A stretch of 64,000 nucleotides of DNA from Flavobacterium muglaense (GCF_014305155.1 NZ_JACRUK010000007.1:1-64000), one strand, 5' to 3'; numbered from the stretch's first letter, positions 51,236 through 61,028 are shown. Translations and numbers: made by a program. Notes: generated by a model from the letters alone, not told the origin.

Positions 51236-52810
51236 ATGACACTATATCATTGGTTTGTGTTCTTCTTATTCATCCAAATTGTCCACTTTGTAGGAACATG
51301 GAAGTTTTATGAAGCTGCTGGAAGAAAACGTTGGGAAGCTGCAATACCCGTTTATAACGCCATCATTTTAATGAAAATAATCGGTAGACCAAGTTGGTGG
51401 ACTGTATTGCTTTTCATTCCTATTATTAATCTAATCATCTTTCCTGTAATCTGGGTAGAAACATTAAGAAGCTTTGGCAAACGATCTACTTTAGATACTT
51501 TTCTAGTTATCATAACCTGCGGACTGTACCTCTATTACATCAATTATACAGCCAAGCTAAGCTACATTGCAGATAAAAACGAACGCTCAGAAAACAAAAC
51601 AACAAGCACAGTAAGCTCATTACTTTTTGCCATCGTTGTAGCTACAATAGTCCACACCTATTTTATACAACCGTTTACCATCCCTACTTCATCTTTAGAA
51701 AAATCTCTTTTAATAGGCGATTTCCTTTTTGTAAGTAAGGTCAATTATGGAGCTCGCGTCCCTATGACTACCGTAGCATTGCCTATGGTTCATGACTCAA
51801 TTCCGCTTACCAAGAAAAAATCATACTTGAACTGGCCTCAATTGCCTTATTTAAGACTACCAGGCATCGAGGACATCAAGCGTACGGACATCGTGGTATT
51901 TAACTGGCCGGTTGATACAGTTCATTATTTCTTTGAACCAAAAGGAAGACCAGGCGTTTTTAAACCTATTGACAAAAAATCAAACTACGTAAAACGTTGC
52001 GTAGGAATTCCTGGAGATAGCTTATCAGTAAAAGACGGTATCGTGTACATCAATGGTAAAGTATTGCAATTACCAGAACGTGCTAAACCGCAATTCTCAT
52101 ATACTGTTGTAATGGATGGTAAAACACCTATTGATTTTGAATACCTATTAAAGGATATGAATATCACAGATCAGGTGTACATAAAAAACGAACAATCAAA
52201 AGATACTTTACTATTTAGAGCTTTAACAGCTGCTGGGGCCGAAAGACTGAAAAACGTTCCCGGAATAATAGCAGTAACTAGAGAAATAGCAAAAACACCA
52301 GAGGCAGGTATATTCCCGCACAACACAAACTGGAATCAAGACAACCTTGGGCCAATATACATTCCGCAACAAGGAAAAACAGTAGCACTAAACGCTAAAT
52401 CGTTACCGTTTTACGAGCGCATCATCACTGATTATGAAACAGCAGACAATGGAGATAAAAATGATTTAAAGGTGACTGGTAATGAAATTCGCCTAAACGG
52501 ACAAGTTGTAACGAGCTACACTTTTAAGCAAAACTATTACTGGATGATGGGAGACAATCGTCACAACTCTGAAGATAGTAGATATTGGGGATACGTACCC
52601 GAAAACCATATTGTAGGTAAACCAATATTCATTTGGATGAGTTGGGATACTAATGGAAAAGGAATGAATAAAATTCGTTGGGATAGAGTTTTCACCACCG
52701 TTAGTGGTGAAGGACAACCACAATCATACTTTAAGTACTTCTTGATCTTCTTGGCCGTATTCTTTGCTGGAGAATATTTTTGGAAAAAAAGAAAAGAAAA
52801 CAAAGCATAA
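51236..52810 (+). CDS. lepB: Signal peptidase I, long Bacteroidota form with N-terminal membrane module
   Basis: 524 residues. The first 120 form a DUF5684-like multi-helix membrane module (KFYEAAGRKRWEAAIPVYNAIIL, WWTVLLFIPIINLI). The S26 peptidase part follows: catalytic Ser in FTIPTSSLEKSLLIGDFLFVSK (about 157) and the general-base Lys in YVKRCVGIPGDSL (about 255), then MMGDNRHNSEDSRYWGYVPENHIVG box and a last membrane helix. A roughly 150-residue insert separates the boxes, much larger than in E. coli LepB. It cleaves signal peptides at the outer face of the inner membrane. Confidence 0.93.
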   Translation: MTLYHWFVFFLFIQIVHFVGTWKFYEAAGRKRWEAAIPVYNAIILMKIIGRPSWWTVLLFIPIINLIIFPVIWVETLRSFGKRSTLDTFLVIITCGLYLYYINYTAKLSYIADKNERSENKTTSTVSSLLFAIVVATIVHTYFIQPFTIPTSSLEKSLLIGDFLFVSKVNYGARVPMTTVALPMVHDSIPLTKKKSYLNWPQLPYLRLPGIEDIKRTDIVVFNWPVDTVHYFFEPKGRPGVFKPIDKKSNYVKRCVGIPGDSLSVKDGIVYINGKVLQLPERAKPQFSYTVVMDGKTPIDFEYLLKDMNITDQVYIKNEQSKDTLLFRALTAAGAERLKNVPGIIAVTREIAKTPEAGIFPHNTNWNQDNLGPIYIPQQGKTVALNAKSLPFYERIITDYETADNGDKNDLKVTGNEIRLNGQVVTSYTFKQNYYWMMGDNRHNSEDSRYWGYVPENHIVGKPIFIWMSWDTNGKGMNKIRWDRVFTTVSGEGQPQSYFKYFLIFLAVFFAGEYFWKKRKENKA

Positions 52811-52882
52811 ATAAAAAATTTTAAAGTCTAAGGTTTAAAGTCACCAACCACTTTAAACCTTACACTTTAAATACAATAACGA

Positions 52883-53509
52883 ATGACTACCCTACTTCAC
52901 CCTACTTATTTTCCATCGATTAGTCACTTTGCAGCCATGCTTCAAGCAGATGATCTATGCTTTGAAATAGAAGATAATTTCCAGAAGCAAACCAATAGAA
53001 ACCGAACGTACATCTACAGTCCGAATGGAATTCAAATGCTTAATATTCCTATCAAACATTCAAAAACAAACCATCAAAAGACAAAGGAAATACAACTCGA
53101 TACGGATTTTGATTGGCAAAAACAACATTACAAATCACTAGAAGCAGCTTATCGTAGTTCGCCTTTTTTTGAATACTTTCAAGATGATATTCGATTCATT
53201 TTTGAAAAAAAATACACCTATTTACTCGATTTAAACTGGGATACCTTAGAGGTAATAAAACAATGTTTACGTCTTCAACTAGACTTTTCTACAACTACCG
53301 AGTACTTTCACGAAGCAGATCAAAATACGATTACCGATTTCAGACACTTAGTTGATGGTAAAAAAGACCCGTCACAGTTTGAAAAATACACACAAGTATT
53401 TGATGATAAATTTGGATATATCAACAACCTAAGCGTACTCGATTTATTATTTAATGAAGGGAAGTTCGCAATTGACTATTTAAAAAATCAACTGTTACAA
53501 CCGCAATAA
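52883..53509 (+). CDS. WbqC family protein
   Basis: 208 residues. HPTYFPSISHFAAMLQADDLCFEIEDNFQKQTNRNRTYIYSPNGIQMLNIPIKH is the WbqC opening, and DWQKQHYKSLEAAYRSSPFFEYFQDDI continues it. The family was named from O-antigen clusters but its activity is unresolved, perhaps sugar-nucleotide modification. It follows lepB and ends 9 nt from the convergent hydrolase gene. Confidence 0.87.
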   Translation: MTTLLHPTYFPSISHFAAMLQADDLCFEIEDNFQKQTNRNRTYIYSPNGIQMLNIPIKHSKTNHQKTKEIQLDTDFDWQKQHYKSLEAAYRSSPFFEYFQDDIRFIFEKKYTYLLDLNWDTLEVIKQCLRLQLDFSTTTEYFHEADQNTITDFRHLVDGKKDPSQFEKYTQVFDDKFGYINNLSVLDLLFNEGKFAIDYLKNQLLQPQ

Positions 53510-53518
53510 CAACTAAGA

Positions 53519-54562
53519 TTAAAGCGCAAGCTTTACCATTACAGGATAATGATCTGAATTATCAAAATCTGAAAAGCTTTCGAATTTTTTTACTGTCATT
53601 TTTTCATCAGCGAATATGTAATCTATTCTCGCAGGATAATACTTGAACTTATAGGTTTGTCCAAAGCCAGTACCAGCTTCCTCAAAACTATCTTTTAGCG
53701 TCCCCTTAATATTGCGATACACATAAGAAAAAGCACTATTATTCATGTCTCCGCAAATAATGACAGGATATTCACATTCCTTTTTATGCTTTTGCAAAAT
53801 CTCTGCTTGCTGCTGTTGCTGTTTAAAGGCTTTACTCATTCTAATGAGCATCATTTGTGATTTGTTTTGATTAATCACATTTATATTCTCCGATATCTCA
53901 TCAACATCTGGCGTAATCTTAATGGATTGCAGGTGCATATTATAAACCCGAATAATGTCCTTTCCTTTCTTAATATCTGCATAAACGACCGCATTATTAG
54001 AGTTAGGAAATACAATATCACCTTGATTGATTATTGGAAATTTAGAAAATATCGCCTGACCTGTTTTAATCTTGTTCCCTTCCATAAAAATATACTTATA
54101 GCGGTATACTTTTAAATCAATATTAGCCGAAGTGGAATACTCTTGAATACACAATATATCAGGATTTTTATCATTGATAAAGGACACGATATCACCCGCC
54201 ACATCATCTTTATCGATCCATTTAAATAAATTAAACAACCGCACATTATAGCTCATTACAATAAAATCTTTTTCATCCTCTGGATATTCCTTAGCCGAGA
54301 ATTTATAAAACTTATTAATAAAAGTAATTCCCATTAGAAGAACTAGGCCAGACAGAATCATTCGTTTTTTAAAAAGCAATCCCCAATAGACAAAAAACAA
54401 ACCATTGAGTATAAAGAACAAAGGCATTACAAGCGTTAGTACCGAAAGAATAGGAAATAGCTTAGGAGCTAAAAAAGGGAGCACGTAGGCCACAAATGTA
54501 ACAACCGTAAGAACAATGTTTAAAAAAAACATCCCTTTATTGAACCATGAAAGGTTTTTCAT
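53519..54562 (-). CDS. Membrane-anchored endonuclease/exonuclease/phosphatase family hydrolase
   Basis: 347 residues. Three N-terminal hydrophobic helices (residues about 8-95), then an EEP domain: VMSYNVRLF, ILCIQEYS with the metal-binding Glu, YNMHLQS, VIICGDMNNSAFS, and DYIFADE ... SDHYPVMVKL with the catalytic Asp-His. The family includes nucleases, phosphodiesterases and lipid phosphatases, and the membrane anchor suggests an external or membrane substrate. It is last in a run of same-strand genes behind two rhomboids and mutL. Confidence 0.88.
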   Translation of the reverse strand: MKNLSWFNKGMFFLNIVLTVVTFVAYVLPFLAPKLFPILSVLTLVMPLFFILNGLFFVYWGLLFKKRMILSGLVLLMGITFINKFYKFSAKEYPEDEKDFIVMSYNVRLFNLFKWIDKDDVAGDIVSFINDKNPDILCIQEYSTSANIDLKVYRYKYIFMEGNKIKTGQAIFSKFPIINQGDIVFPNSNNAVVYADIKKGKDIIRVYNMHLQSIKITPDVDEISENINVINQNKSQMMLIRMSKAFKQQQQQAEILQKHKKECEYPVIICGDMNNSAFSYVYRNIKGTLKDSFEEAGTGFGQTYKFKYYPARIDYIFADEKMTVKKFESFSDFDNSDHYPVMVKLAL

Positions 54563-54644
54563 ATTCGTTTATTCAAATTAATTATTGCAGTTACTTTTAA
54601 ACGTTAGGCATCATAACTTAGTTACCAAAACCACTATAAAAGTA

Positions 54645-55517
54645 CTATTTCCCAGCTTTAAACAAAAATTCTTTTTCGTCCTTTGTCAAACTATCATATC
54701 CCGATTGACTAATTTTATCCAAAATCTCATCAATTTGCTGTTGATTTCTATCTTTTGTAATAATTTTAGAGACTGGTTTTGAAACTGGTTTTCCTGCTTT
54801 TGTATAATTTTTATGTACTTTTTTGAAAGGCGTTTTAGAAGACTTACCAAATAAATTAGTGAAAAAATCAATAATCGTGCTCATAGCCACGCTTAAATCG
54901 GTGCCATTTTGCAGTAATTTTACATATAGAAACCCTAAAAATGCTCCCGCTAAATGCGAAATATGACCACCCATATTTTCGATTCTAAACTGCATTAAAT
55001 CCAAGATTAGAATAACAGCAGTAATATGCCATAGCTTTACATTACCCATTAGCAACAAACGCACATTCATCAATGGCTGATAAGTGGTAACTGCTACTAA
55101 AATTGCCATTATAGCAGCTGATGCACCTACAATTGAAGCTGTTAAATTTAGAAAATAATACCCACCAACAAAGCAAATACCCGCAAATACAGCACTTAAA
55201 AAATAGAGCCCTAAATATTGTTTTTGAGTAAAAAAAGTTAAAAACAAACGGCTTGAAAAATGCAACACCATCATATTAAAAACAAGGTGCCAAAAACCGT
55301 CATGAAAAAACGCATAAGTTAAAAACGTCCACGGTTTAACTAGAAAATCCACAGGATTAGTAGACAAAGCTACCAAACTCGGAAAGTCAAAACCACCTAA
55401 TTTATAATTATAAAAAAGGACTAATGAAACCAAGAAACACCCCACATTCCAATAAATCAATCTATTGGCAATCCCTCCTACTTTGTATTGTAATTTTATA
55501 TCGTCTAGAATATTCAT
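54645..55517 (-). CDS. Rhomboid family intramembrane protein, second copy
   Basis: 290 residues. Six helices with the rhomboid landmarks FHDGFWHLVFNMMVL, the Ser region VGASAAIMAILVA and the catalytic His in HISHLAGAFLGFL. The Ser motif reads GASA, where GxSG is usual, so activity could be reduced. A basic C-terminal tail of about 80 residues follows (KKVHKNYTKAGKPVSKPVSK, then a helical DEILDKISQSGYDSLTKDEKEFL). Adjacent to another rhomboid gene, 34 nt upstream. Confidence 0.88.
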   Translation of the reverse strand: MNILDDIKLQYKVGGIANRLIYWNVGCFLVSLVLFYNYKLGGFDFPSLVALSTNPVDFLVKPWTFLTYAFFHDGFWHLVFNMMVLHFSSRLFLTFFTQKQYLGLYFLSAVFAGICFVGGYYFLNLTASIVGASAAIMAILVAVTTYQPLMNVRLLLMGNVKLWHITAVILILDLMQFRIENMGGHISHLAGAFLGFLYVKLLQNGTDLSVAMSTIIDFFTNLFGKSSKTPFKKVHKNYTKAGKPVSKPVSKIITKDRNQQQIDEILDKISQSGYDSLTKDEKEFLFKAGK

Positions 55518-55551
55518 TTATCGTATTTAGATTTTATTTCGATCATTTAAA

Positions 55552-56301
55552 CTAATTCCAACGATTTCCGTTGAACTGATTTTTTTTCCAATACCACATA
55601 ATCAAAAATCCAAATAACGCGCCACCAACATGAGCAAAATGAGCTATTCCAGGTCCTCCGCTTCCAAAAATGGATTGTCCAGAAACTCCCAAATACAAAT
55701 CAATCAATACCAATCCAGGCACAAAATACTTCGCTTTAATTGGGATAGGAATAAACATCAAAGACAACTCGGCATTCGGAAACATATATGCAAATGCTAC
55801 AATGATACCATAGATCGCCCCAGATGCTCCCACGACAGTACCCATGTAGGCACTTATAAAATTCTGAAAACCGGGACTATTTAAAATTGGAACGATCTCA
55901 TTGCTTCCTTTTCCATTTAATACAGCCAAAACTTCGGTTTTTGAAAAACCTTGTTCTATCAGTGTATTCATTCCTTCATTAAAAAAGTAATAATTAATTC
56001 CTGTATGCAACAAGGCAGCACCTAAACCACAAGAAATGTAGAAAAACAAAAACTTTTTTCCACCCCAAAAATGCTCTAAAGCAGATCCAAAGGAGTACAA
56101 GGCAAACATATTGAAAAAGATGTGCATCAATCCACCGTGCATAAACATATGCGTGATAGGTTGCCAGAACTGAAAATTACTATTCTCAGGAAAATACATC
56201 GCTAACATTTGATAGGCCGCATCTCCAACTATTTGTGTTCCTATAAAAAACAGAACATTAATTATAATTAACTGTTTTACCGTTTCGGTTACATTTCTCA
56301 T
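55552..56301 (-). CDS. Rhomboid family intramembrane serine protease
   Basis: 249 residues. Landmarks are HMFMHGGLMHIFFNMFALYSFG (L1/helix 2 region), GASGAIYGIIVAF with the nucleophile Ser, and FAHVGGALFGFLIMWYW with the catalytic His. It lacks the long C-terminal tail of its neighbour. Rhomboids cleave within or near membrane helices. The start overlaps the mutL stop by 4 nt (ATGA-type), indicating coupling. Confidence 0.92.
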   Translation of the reverse strand: MRNVTETVKQLIIINVLFFIGTQIVGDAAYQMLAMYFPENSNFQFWQPITHMFMHGGLMHIFFNMFALYSFGSALEHFWGGKKFLFFYISCGLGAALLHTGINYYFFNEGMNTLIEQGFSKTEVLAVLNGKGSNEIVPILNSPGFQNFISAYMGTVVGASGAIYGIIVAFAYMFPNAELSLMFIPIPIKAKYFVPGLVLIDLYLGVSGQSIFGSGGPGIAHFAHVGGALFGFLIMWYWKKNQFNGNRWN

Positions 56302-58148
56302 ATTGCAAATTTTTTATCTAGATCTTCCACACGCATAGTGATGAAAGTTGGTTTTTGAAAAGGAGACACATTAGGATCTTTGCATGCAAAAAGTCCGTTT
56401 ACTAAATTCTCCTGTTCTTTTATTGAAAGCGTTGTTCCTGTTTTCACGGCTAAACTTTTAGCCATCGACTTAGCTATCGTATCATTTTGACTAAAGCTAC
56501 TTTCAGGAATTCCGTCTTGCAAATCACTCAATAATTGCTCTAATACCATCGAAACTTCGCTTTCGGTAATATTCACCGGAATACCCGAAATCACTACATG
56601 ATCAGTATTTCCATCTTCGAAAACAAAACCTGTATTAACAAGTGACAGCTTCAAATCTTCGATAAGCTCCATTTCACCCGAAGAGAAAAACAAGTCTAAC
56701 GGAAACAACAATTGCTGACTTGATGCTTGCTGCACCGTCATATTAGTCAAAAACTGCTCATACAACACCCTTTGATGTGCACGTTGCTGATCAACAATAA
56801 CCATTCCTGATTTAATTGGTGACACTATGTATTTTTTATGAATTTGATACGAATTATGAACCGCTTGCTCTACTTCTTCGTCATTAAACAAAGAGCCTGT
56901 CACTTCATCGGTTTCAAATGAAAAATCGGCATTACTCGTAAAAACATCTGTATCTTGCTTTAGACCTACGTACAAGCTTTCCCAATTAGCAGTTGGCTCC
57001 GGTTTTTTATAACTTGAATAATGTTTATTTACCTTATCATCAGAGAACGGATTAAAACTACGATCCACTTGTATCGTGGGAGTTTCCCCTTCTAAATCTT
57101 TATAACTATAAGGCGTATCTAGATTAGCGTCACGATCAAAATCCAAAATTGGCGCTACATTAAACTGCCCCAAACTATGCTTGATAGTTGCTCTTAAAAT
57201 AGCATATAAAGCATGCTCATCATCAAACTTTATTTCAGTCTTAGTAGGGTGAATATTAATATCAATGGTATTAGGTGGTACGTTTAAGTACAAAAAATAA
57301 CTGGGTTGTGCTCCATCTTTTAAAATTCCATCATAAGCCGCCATAACTGCATGGTGCAAATAACCACTTTTAATAAAACGATCATTGACAAAGAAAAACT
57401 GCTCTCCTCTATTTTTTTTGGCAAACTCAGGTTTACTAACAAATCCTTCGATCGTTACGATTTCGGTACCTTCTTGAACAGGAACCAGTTTTTCGTTCAT
57501 TTTTCCCGAAAAAATAGTGACAATACGCTGACGCAAACTCGACATAGGTAAGTTGAACATCTCGCTACCATTATGATAAAACGTAAAATAAATATTAGGA
57601 TGTGCCAATGCTACACGTTGAAACTCATCAATAATATGGCGGTACTCGACCGTATCTGATTTCAAAAAATTACGACGGGCAGGAATATTAAAAAATAGGT
57701 TTTTTACTGCAAATGAAGTTCCTTGTGGCAACACCGCTACTTCTTGAGAGACAAACTTACTCCCTTCGATAACAATCTGAGTTCCTAATTCGTCTTGTGC
57801 TTGTTTTGTTTTCATTTCAACATGCGCAATCGCAGCTATCGAAGCCAAAGCCTCGCCGCGAAACCCTTTTGTACCTAATGAAAATAAATCTTCGGCCAAG
57901 CGAATTTTGGATGTAGCATGACGTTCAAAACACAAACGCGCATCCGTCACACTCATTCCTTTACCATTATCAATAACCTGGACTAATGCTTTACCGGCAT
58001 CCTTGACAATTAGTTTAATGTCAGTGGCTCCAGCATCAACAGCGTTTTCAAGCAACTCTTTAACTACCGAAGCAGGTCTTTGAACCACTTCTCCAGCAGC
58101 AATCTGGTTCGCAACATGATCAGGAAGTAATTGGATTATACTAGACAT
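56298..58148 (-). CDS. mutL: DNA mismatch repair protein MutL, atypical C-terminal motifs
   Basis: 616 residues. The N-terminal GHKL ATPase is intact: IAAGEVVQRPASVVKELLENAVDAGATDI, DNGKGM, GTKGFRGEALASIAA. The C-terminal dimer domain has VIVDQQRAHQRVLYE, ACKDPNVSPFQKPTF near the end. Endonuclease-type MutL (Bacillus, Aquifex) has DQHA-x2-E-x4-E and CPHGRP. Here these positions read DQQR...Q...E and SPFQKP. A nicking function is therefore doubtful. No mutH is visible in the window. Upstream is ribH with its own terminator; two rhomboid genes follow. Confidence 0.94.
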   Translation of the reverse strand: MSSIIQLLPDHVANQIAAGEVVQRPASVVKELLENAVDAGATDIKLIVKDAGKALVQVIDNGKGMSVTDARLCFERHATSKIRLAEDLFSLGTKGFRGEALASIAAIAHVEMKTKQAQDELGTQIVIEGSKFVSQEVAVLPQGTSFAVKNLFFNIPARRNFLKSDTVEYRHIIDEFQRVALAHPNIYFTFYHNGSEMFNLPMSSLRQRIVTIFSGKMNEKLVPVQEGTEIVTIEGFVSKPEFAKKNRGEQFFFVNDRFIKSGYLHHAVMAAYDGILKDGAQPSYFLYLNVPPNTIDINIHPTKTEIKFDDEHALYAILRATIKHSLGQFNVAPILDFDRDANLDTPYSYKDLEGETPTIQVDRSFNPFSDDKVNKHYSSYKKPEPTANWESLYVGLKQDTDVFTSNADFSFETDEVTGSLFNDEEVEQAVHNSYQIHKKYIVSPIKSGMVIVDQQRAHQRVLYEQFLTNMTVQQASSQQLLFPLDLFFSSGEMELIEDLKLSLVNTGFVFEDGNTDHVVISGIPVNITESEVSMVLEQLLSDLQDGIPESSFSQNDTIAKSMAKSLAVKTGTTLSIKEQENLVNGLFACKDPNVSPFQKPTFITMRVEDLDKKFAI

Positions 58149-58205
58149 TAATACATTTTAAATTTAAGATTTCATTTTTTTTTCAAGTCTTTAAAACCAT
58201 AAGCA

Positions 58206-58213
58206 CAAATTTA
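58206..58213 (-). promoter_or_regulatory. -7 promoter element TAAATTTG for mutL
   Basis: Minus-strand TAAATTTG lies 57 nt upstream of the mutL ATG. No TTG at exact spacing. Confidence 0.45.
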
Positions 58214-58257
58214 ATGAATTTCTACTCGGTTTTACAGACGACTACATCATAAATAAA

Positions 58258-58297
58258 ACAAAAAAAACCTATACCGCCTTGAGAACAGTATAGGTTT
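58258..58297 (-). terminator. Intrinsic terminator of ribH
   Basis: AAACCTATAC / GTATAGGTTT perfect 10-bp stem with a 13-nt loop, then a minus-strand T-run, 20 nt after the ribH stop. Confidence 0.88.
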
Positions 58298-58317
58298 CAT
58301 CCTTAATTATTTACTTA

Positions 58318-58890
58318 TTACTCTTCTAATTTCAAAGGCAAATCTTCGATTTGTAATTGACCAGAAGGCAACAACGCTTGTTTTTGATACTCATGAGTTA
58401 ATGAAGCTTGCTGACGAATAAAAGCCATTTTGATAGCAGCAATAGCTGCTTCAGTACCTTTATTTCCATGAATTCCACCACTTCTATCTAGAGATTGTTG
58501 CATTGTATTATCAGTAAGTACACAAAAGATAACCGGAATGTCCGTTTGAACATTTAGGTCTTTTATCCCTTGAGTAACACCTTCGCATACAAAATCAAAA
58601 TGTTTAGTTTGGCCTTGAATAACACAACCTATAGCAATAACAGCATCTACGTTTTGCGTTTGCAACATTTTTTTACAGCCATAAATAAGCTCAAAGCTTC
58701 CAGGTACGTTCCATCTAATAATATGCTCAGCTGGCACTTCATTTTCTAAAAAAGCTTCATAAGCTCCTTTAAACAAACCTTCAGTAATCTCTTCATTCCA
58801 TTCAGCTACCACTACTCCAAAACGAAAATCTTTCGCTTTTGGAACGGTGTTTTTATCATAAACGGATAAATTTTTATTTACAGTTGCCAT
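58318..58890 (-). CDS. ribH: 6,7-dimethyl-8-ribityllumazine synthase
   Basis: 190 residues. FRFGVVVAEWNEEITEGL, the ribityl-site WNVPGSFELIYGCKK, AIGCVIQGQTKHFDFVCEGVTQGI with the catalytic His, and FCVLTDNTMQQSLDRSGG with the phosphate-site Arg. It condenses the pyrimidine and butanone phosphate in riboflavin synthesis; typically a 60-mer or pentamer. A C-terminal extension of about 20 residues exceeds the minimal family. It is 37 nt downstream of the TPR gene. Confidence 0.96.
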   Translation of the reverse strand: MATVNKNLSVYDKNTVPKAKDFRFGVVVAEWNEEITEGLFKGAYEAFLENEVPAEHIIRWNVPGSFELIYGCKKMLQTQNVDAVIAIGCVIQGQTKHFDFVCEGVTQGIKDLNVQTDIPVIFCVLTDNTMQQSLDRSGGIHGNKGTEAAIAAIKMAFIRQQASLTHEYQKQALLPSGQLQIEDLPLKLEE

Positions 58891-58927
58891 TTTATTTTTT
58901 TGTTTTCAGTTAGAAGTTTTCAGTAAA

Positions 58928-59701
58928 TTACTGAGATAACCCAATCAAACCATCAACAGTAGACGCTTCTGGAGAGGCGTCAAAGTTTTCTTTAATATCT
59001 GTGAAATATTTCAAAGCTTCTTCTTTATTTCCTAAAGCCAAAGCTGTTTTACCTGCTTTCAATAAAAAACGAGGCGTAGTAAAGTCATTTTTATTAACTG
59101 CTACTGCTTTTATATAATTTTCTAATGCTTCTTTTGGTTGCTTCTTTTGAGAATATGCATCACCAATAGCTCCTTTTGCCAAAGCACCTAAAACCATATC
59201 TTCTGACTCAAATTTACCTAAATACTGAATTGCTTCATCGTATTTTCCAGTATTTAAGAAAGCCATACCTGCATAGTAATTAGCTAAATTACCTGCATCA
59301 GTACCTGAATACTCATCGGCTAATTTAATGAATCCAAACTTACCTTCTGATCCATTTAACGATAATTTATAAAGAGAATCACTCGCTACACCATCAGTTG
59401 CTTTTTGAAAATTTTGTTGTGCAACAAACATTTCATTAGCAGCGTCGTTTTGTTTTGGCTCAGCAATAAATTTTTGATACCCTAAGTAACCAATAGTTAC
59501 CAAAGCTACAGCACCTACAATTCCGATGATGATTTTTTGATTTCTAGCAACAAAATCTTCCGTTCTAGAAGCAGTTTCGTCTAATTTTGAGAATACTTCA
59601 GCAGTTGTACTATCTGTATCGTCAACAATTATTTCTTCAACCGTATCTTTTACTTCTTTCTCTTTCGGTGCTTTATATCCTCTTTTATTATAAGTAGCCA
59701 T
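58928..59701 (-). CDS. Membrane-anchored TPR protein (YfgM-like)
   Basis: 257 residues. A charged cytoplasmic N-terminus, one membrane helix (IIIGIVGAVALVTIGYLGY, about 58-76), then TPR-like helix pairs (GNLANYYAGMAFLNTGKYDEAIQYLGKF, LGALAKGAIGDAYSQKKQPKEALENYIKAV, FLLKAGKTALALGNKEEALKYFTDI). Topology and length resemble YfgM-type SecYEG accessory chaperones, an inference. Probably cotranscribed with ribH. Confidence 0.88.
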   Translation of the reverse strand: MATYNKRGYKAPKEKEVKDTVEEIIVDDTDSTTAEVFSKLDETASRTEDFVARNQKIIIGIVGAVALVTIGYLGYQKFIAEPKQNDAANEMFVAQQNFQKATDGVASDSLYKLSLNGSEGKFGFIKLADEYSGTDAGNLANYYAGMAFLNTGKYDEAIQYLGKFESEDMVLGALAKGAIGDAYSQKKQPKEALENYIKAVAVNKNDFTTPRFLLKAGKTALALGNKEEALKYFTDIKENFDASPEASTVDGLIGLSQ

Positions 59702-59723
59702 TTAAATTTAATTTAGTGAACCG

Positions 59724-59731
59724 CAAAAATA
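59724..59731 (-). promoter_or_regulatory. -7 promoter element TATTTTTG for the TPR-ribH unit
   Basis: Minus-strand TATTTTTG lies 22 nt upstream of the TPR-gene ATG. A TTG occurs two bases off the ideal -33 spacing. The remaining gap up to recF (to 59,948) is AT-rich with nothing further recognised. Confidence 0.45.
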
Positions 59732-59948
59732 AAATTTTTATTCAAACCGACGCAAAAAAAAAGGATTTTTATAATTATATTAAAAAAAATAAGTTTTCTA
59801 CCTCCAATTAGGAAATTCAAAACTTGAAAATTTTCCAACAGAAAAGCGTTAAAAGCCCAGATATATGGATATTTTTCAATAATTTGCACCCACTTTTAAA
59901 ACAAGTCCAAAAAACAACAAACTCCTCAATACCAGCAAGCCTTACACA

Positions 59949-61028
59949 ATGTATTTAAAAAAAATATCCTTATTCAATTATAAAAACTTTTCGGAAGCCA
60001 ATTTTGAGTTTGATGGGAAAATAATTTGTTTTGTGGGTAAAAACGGAATCGGAAAAACAAATGTACTAGATGCCATCTATCATTTAGCCTACGGAAAAAG
60101 TTATTTCAACCCTTTGGCCGTGCAAAACATAAAGCATGGTGAAGAATTCTTTGTAATTGATGCCGAGTTTATAAAAAAAGAACGCGCCGAGCAGGTAGTT
60201 TGCAGTTTAAAAAAAGGACAAAAAAAAGTATTAAAACGCAATGGCAAAGCCTACGATAAATTCTCCGATCATATTGGATTCATTCCGCTAGTGATCATTT
60301 CTCCAGCAGATAGAGATTTAATTGTTGAAGGAAGCGAAACCAGACGTAAGTTTATGGACAGCGTCATTTCACAACTTGACCCCCATTATTTACAACAGTT
60401 GATACAATATCAAAAAGTAATGAGCCAGCGCAATGCTTTACTGAAGTATTTTGCCTTAAATCATGTTTTTGAAAACGATACGTTATCCATCTATAATGAG
60501 CAACTCGACCGTTTTGGTTCTTATATATTCGAAAAAAGAAAAGAATTCATAGCTGAGTTTATTCCAATTTTTAACGCGCATCATCACGCGATTACAGACT
60601 CTCAAGAAACGGTACAACTGGTTTACGAAAGTCATCTATTCGAAAAAGAATTACTTAGCCTTTTAAGAGAAAGCATCAACAAAGACCGCGCTTTACATTA
60701 CACTAGTGTAGGTACCCATAAAGACGATCTATCATTTGAAATCGATGGTCATCCTATCAAAAAATTTGGATCACAAGGACAGCAAAAATCATTTCTGATC
60801 GCTTTGAAACTCGCTCAGTTTGAGTTTCTAAAAAAACAAAGTGGCGTAAAACCTATTTTATTATTCGATGATATTTTTGACAAATTAGACGAAACTAGAG
60901 TTTCAAAAATCATAGCAATGGTCAATAGCGACACCTTCGGACAATTATTCATTTCAGACACACATCCTGAACGAACAGAAGCAATTGTAAAATCGACCTT
61001 GCAATCCTACACCATATTCAATCTATAA
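59949..61028 (+). CDS. recF: DNA replication/repair protein RecF
   Basis: 359 residues. [22 protein letters not shown] and Walker [27 protein letters not shown]; signature region [22 protein letters not shown]; Walker [21 protein letters not shown]. It loads RecA at gaps together with RecO/RecR. dnaA and gyrB are not adjacent, unlike in many bacteria; this is common in Bacteroidota. The rhodanese-thioredoxin gene follows 72 nt later. Confidence 0.96.
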   Translation: MYLKKISLFNYKNFSEANFEFDGKIICFVGKNGIGKTNVLDAIYHLAYGKSYFNPLAVQNIKHGEEFFVIDAEFIKKERAEQVVCSLKKGQKKVLKRNGKAYDKFSDHIGFIPLVIISPADRDLIVEGSETRRKFMDSVISQLDPHYLQQLIQYQKVMSQRNALLKYFALNHVFENDTLSIYNEQLDRFGSYIFEKRKEFIAEFIPIFNAHHHAITDSQETVQLVYESHLFEKELLSLLRESINKDRALHYTSVGTHKDDLSFEIDGHPIKKFGSQGQQKSFLIALKLAQFEFLKKQSGVKPILLFDDIFDKLDETRVSKIIAMVNSDTFGQLFISDTHPERTEAIVKSTLQSYTIFNL

